Source of the DNA: an uncultured Prevotellaceae bacterium
GTDB taxonomy: Bacteria; Bacteroidota; Bacteroidia; Bacteroidales; Bacteroidaceae
NCBI GenBank assembly: GCA_946539475.1
Contig: CAMNHM010000105.1
Location: 1 to 9,229, forward strand
DNA length: 9,229 bases
Direction: 5' to 3'
How positions within the stretch are numbered: position 1 is the first letter of the stretch; each line of letters begins with the position of its first letter. Below the pieces are notes generated by a model. That model saw only the letters and a program-made list of their open reading frames with translations. It searched no databases and was not told the DNA's origin. Shown in pieces: positions 4,986-9,229 of the stretch. Position numbers and translations under genes: made by a program.

Positions 4986-7118
4986 ATGCACAAGACCAAT
5001 AGCTATAAGCTGGCCTGCTTGGCTGTTCTATGCATGTATTCCGTGACTGCCATGGCTCAGAAGGAGAACATGGAGACATTGTTTGACGCCCCCCACATGA
5101 TGGCTTATCTGGTGGCGGGGCTCATGATCACCATCTTTGTCATGATCTTCTCCAACCGTGTGTTCTTCTACCGAGAGCAGGAAGTGAGGTCGGAGTCGGA
5201 GCGCCTCAACGCGCAGCTGGCACTGATCATGGATGCCAACATGACGCAGGCGTGGACCTACAGCCAGAGCAAGAACGTGTTCAAGATCATCTCCGGGCGC
5301 AACGGCCTCGAGAAGACCATGCTGCCCATCGACTTCTCGCAGACTTTCGAGCGTGAGGACTTCCTGGAGCTGCGCAGCAGGATGCAGGCCATCTTCGAAG
5401 GCGACCTGCTCAGCGACCAGCTCTACGCCAAGGGCGTACAGCCCAAGACAGGAGGACGACAGCGACAGTACGAGATCAACCTCTCCATCCTGCGCCGCGA
5501 CCGCAGGGGCAGGCCCACGATGGTGCTGGGCGTGCAGACCGACATCACCGACGACCAGATGAAGATGGAAAAGGTGCACAAGCTGAGACTCAGGTTCCAC
5601 ACGGTGTTCTACTCGTCGCTCATCGACATGATCTACTTCGACGGCGACGGCTACATCAGCGACATGAACGAGAAGGCCTGCGAGACCTTACACATCGCCA
5701 ACCGGGAGGAGGCCATTGCCAAGCATACCCACATCAACGACATACCTCCCTTCATCAACATCGACTTCAGGACGACGGACAGTATGCAGACCACCACGAT
5801 GGTACACGCCAGCGAACTGAAGCGACTGAACCTGCTGCCGCAGGAGATCCCCGACCGGTTGTTCTACTACGAGGTGACCGTGAGCACCATCCGCGACCCG
5901 GAGGGCAACCTGATAGGCATCTTTACGGCAGGGCGCAACGTGACGGACATGGTGGAGTCCTACCACCACCAACAGGAGAGCACCAAGCTGCTCTCGCAGG
6001 CTACCCGCGACATACAGAACTACGTGGAGAACATCAACTACTCGCTGAAGGTGAGCAACGTATGGCTGATGAACTACTACCCCGACACCCACACGCTCGA
6101 CATCTCCAGCGACCTCAATGCCGCGCAGTACCGCCTGCCGCAACTGCGCGCCATCACCATGATCAAGGTGAGCGACCGCCGCAAGGCCAAGGGCCTGCTC
6201 ATGAGGATGGACCGCCGGCACCCGGGCATCATCAACTCGACGCTGCACACGATTATGCGCGACGAGCAGGGGCGCGACGTGTTCCTGCACTTCAACGTGA
6301 TGCCCATCTACAATGCCAGCGGAGAGCTGACCCACTACTTCGGCATGTGCCGCAACGTGACCGAGATGACCTATACGGAGATCAAGTTGCGCCAGGAGAC
6401 AGAGAAGGCCCAGGAGACGGAACAGCTGAAGAACACCTTCCTGCTGAACATGAGCTACGAGATACGTACGCCGCTGAACGCCGTGGTGGGATTCGCCGAA
6501 CTCTTCAAGGAAGAGCACGACGTGGAGGACGAACCCGTCTTCGCCCAGGAGATCAAGCAGAACACCAGCGAGCTGCTCAAGCTGATCAACGACATCCTCT
6601 TCATCTCGCGGCTGGATGCCAGGATGATCGAGTTCGACTATCAGGAGGCCGACTTCGCCACCATGTTCGAAGCCTGGTGCTACATGGGATGGAGCACCCT
6701 CGACCCCAGCATCAAGATGGGAGTGGACAATCCCTACAACCACCTGACGGCACGACTGGACACGCAGAACCTGGGAATGGTAATCGAGAAGATATGCGCC
6801 TTCTCGGCCAGCATGGTCACCGAAGGAGCCGTCAGGGCGAAGTACGAATACCGCCACGGGGAACTGATGATCACCATCGAGGACACCGGCTGCGGCATCG
6901 CCAAGGAGGACCTGCCCCATGTGTTCGACCGCTTCGTGCGCAACGCTCAGAACGAGCATTTCGGCTCAGGCCTCGACCTGCCCATCGCACAGGAACTGCT
7001 GGAACAGATGGGAGGCTCGATTGAGGTACAGTCGGAAGAGGGGAAGGGCACCAGCTTCTACCTGAGCATCCCCTGTGAGAGCGACAGTCTGGAGAAGAAA
7101 TCGGAAATCATCGTATAA
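4986..7118 (+). CDS. Multi-PAS histidine-kinase-like protein with degenerate catalytic boxes (probable pseudo-kinase)
   Basis: The ATG at 4986 is chosen because it begins a signal-like segment (1-25, ending TAMAQ) and lies just past the promoter; the protein then has 710 residues. A transmembrane helix (38-56) leaves only a ~12-residue outer loop, so sensing is probably cytoplasmic or within the membrane. Three PAS-like domains follow (about 75-190, 197-322, 345-465; each ends in a D-I/V-T-D/E type motif), then HisKA (475-545) and HATPase (590-695). The H-box reads NMSYEIRTPLN, with Tyr491 in place of the phospho-acceptor His. In an ungapped alignment with the downstream kinase the N-box Asn becomes Phe606, and the G2 Gly becomes Asp664 (GSGLDL). 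Kept are the E-x-x-T motif after the H position, G1 DTGCGI (D633) and FDRF. Autophosphorylation on His is impossible; a regulatory or phosphatase-like role, or dimerisation with the neighbour, is inferred. Confidence 0.9.
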   Translation: MHKTNSYKLACLAVLCMYSVTAMAQKENMETLFDAPHMMAYLVAGLMITIFVMIFSNRVFFYREQEVRSESERLNAQLALIMDANMTQAWTYSQSKNVFKIISGRNGLEKTMLPIDFSQTFEREDFLELRSRMQAIFEGDLLSDQLYAKGVQPKTGGRQRQYEINLSILRRDRRGRPTMVLGVQTDITDDQMKMEKVHKLRLRFHTVFYSSLIDMIYFDGDGYISDMNEKACETLHIANREEAIAKHTHINDIPPFINIDFRTTDSMQTTTMVHASELKRLNLLPQEIPDRLFYYEVTVSTIRDPEGNLIGIFTAGRNVTDMVESYHHQQESTKLLSQATRDIQNYVENINYSLKVSNVWLMNYYPDTHTLDISSDLNAAQYRLPQLRAITMIKVSDRRKAKGLLMRMDRRHPGIINSTLHTIMRDEQGRDVFLHFNVMPIYNASGELTHYFGMCRNVTEMTYTEIKLRQETEKAQETEQLKNTFLLNMSYEIRTPLNAVVGFAELFKEEHDVEDEPVFAQEIKQNTSELLKLINDILFISRLDARMIEFDYQEADFATMFEAWCYMGWSTLDPSIKMGVDNPYNHLTARLDTQNLGMVIEKICAFSASMVTEGAVRAKYEYRHGELMITIEDTGCGIAKEDLPHVFDRFVRNAQNEHFGSGLDLPIAQELLEQMGGSIEVQSEEGKGTSFYLSIPCESDSLEKKSEIIV

Positions 7119-7124
7119 GAAAAG

Positions 7125-9197
<2,073 letters not shown>

Positions 9198-9229
9198 GTA
9201 ATGACAAATAATAATATAATAAGGTATAG
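9198..9229 (+). other. AT-rich end of window, possible start of a next gene
   Basis: An ATG at 9201 opens a frame (M-T-N-N-N-I-I-R-Y) that runs off the window. It sits right after an array, as the ATG at 377 does. The nine residues are low in complexity and may be chance; the frame cannot be judged without downstream sequence. Confidence 0.2.

Noticed and set aside
6456..6458. Tyr491 as a sequencing or assembly error for His
   Set aside because: One base could be an error, but the N-box and G2 box of the same protein are also altered, which fits real divergence. The single-base doubt is not excluded by this window alone.
5688..6959. 423-residue - strand frame within the kinase-like gene
   Set aside because: It is the antisense shadow of a gene with clear PAS, HisKA and HATPase domains; its Val/His/Leu-rich product is typical of such shadows.

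Overview
The window looks like a chromosomal stretch from a Bacteroidota bacterium, most likely Prevotella or a close relative. Four things point there. Two promoters match the Bacteroidota-type TTTG/TAnnTTTG consensus. No gene start shows a clear Shine-Dalgarno sequence. A secreted protein ends in a 'VYDLQGRKV...GIYIINGKKVVK' tail of the kind common on Prevotella secreted proteins. The coding DNA is rather GC-rich next to short AT-rich intergenic gaps. The species cannot be fixed from the sequence alone.

Layout, left to right. (1) 1-312, + strand: the 3' end of a gene entering from outside, probably a HerA-like/DUF853 NTPase. (2) 313-376: eight perfect tandem copies of a heptamer fill the gap to the next gene. 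(3) 377-2770, + strand: a large exported lamin-tail/CotH-kinase protein. (4) 2771-3321: a 551-bp gene-free, convergent region with a perfect 19-bp inverted repeat, two adjacent arrays of 22-bp repeats, and a cluster of TAGCRGG words ending in a terminator-like stem. (5) 4813 down to 3322, - strand: frr (ribosome recycling factor) and rsgA (small-subunit maturation GTPase), one base apart, with a good promoter upstream of frr. (6) 4814-4985: divergent promoter region. (7) 4986-7118 and 7125-9149, + strand: two membrane-anchored multi-PAS histidine-kinase-like proteins in tandem, 6 bp apart. (8) 9142-9197: a second heptamer array, also eight units, beginning inside the last codons of the second kinase.

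The main finding is the kinase pair. The downstream protein has intact H, N, G1, F and G2 boxes. The upstream one has Tyr for the phospho-acceptor His (NMSYEIRTPLN), has lost the N-box Asn, and has Asp for a G2-box Gly, while keeping the rest of the fold, the E-x-x-T motif after the H position and the operon. This suggests a pseudo-kinase regulating its catalytically competent paralogue, comparable to Caulobacter DivL, an atypical kinase with Tyr at the His position that controls CckA. No response regulator lies in the window.

The second theme is the pair of related 7-bp arrays. Each has eight units (56 bp), abuts or overlaps a stop codon, and closes all three forward reading frames.
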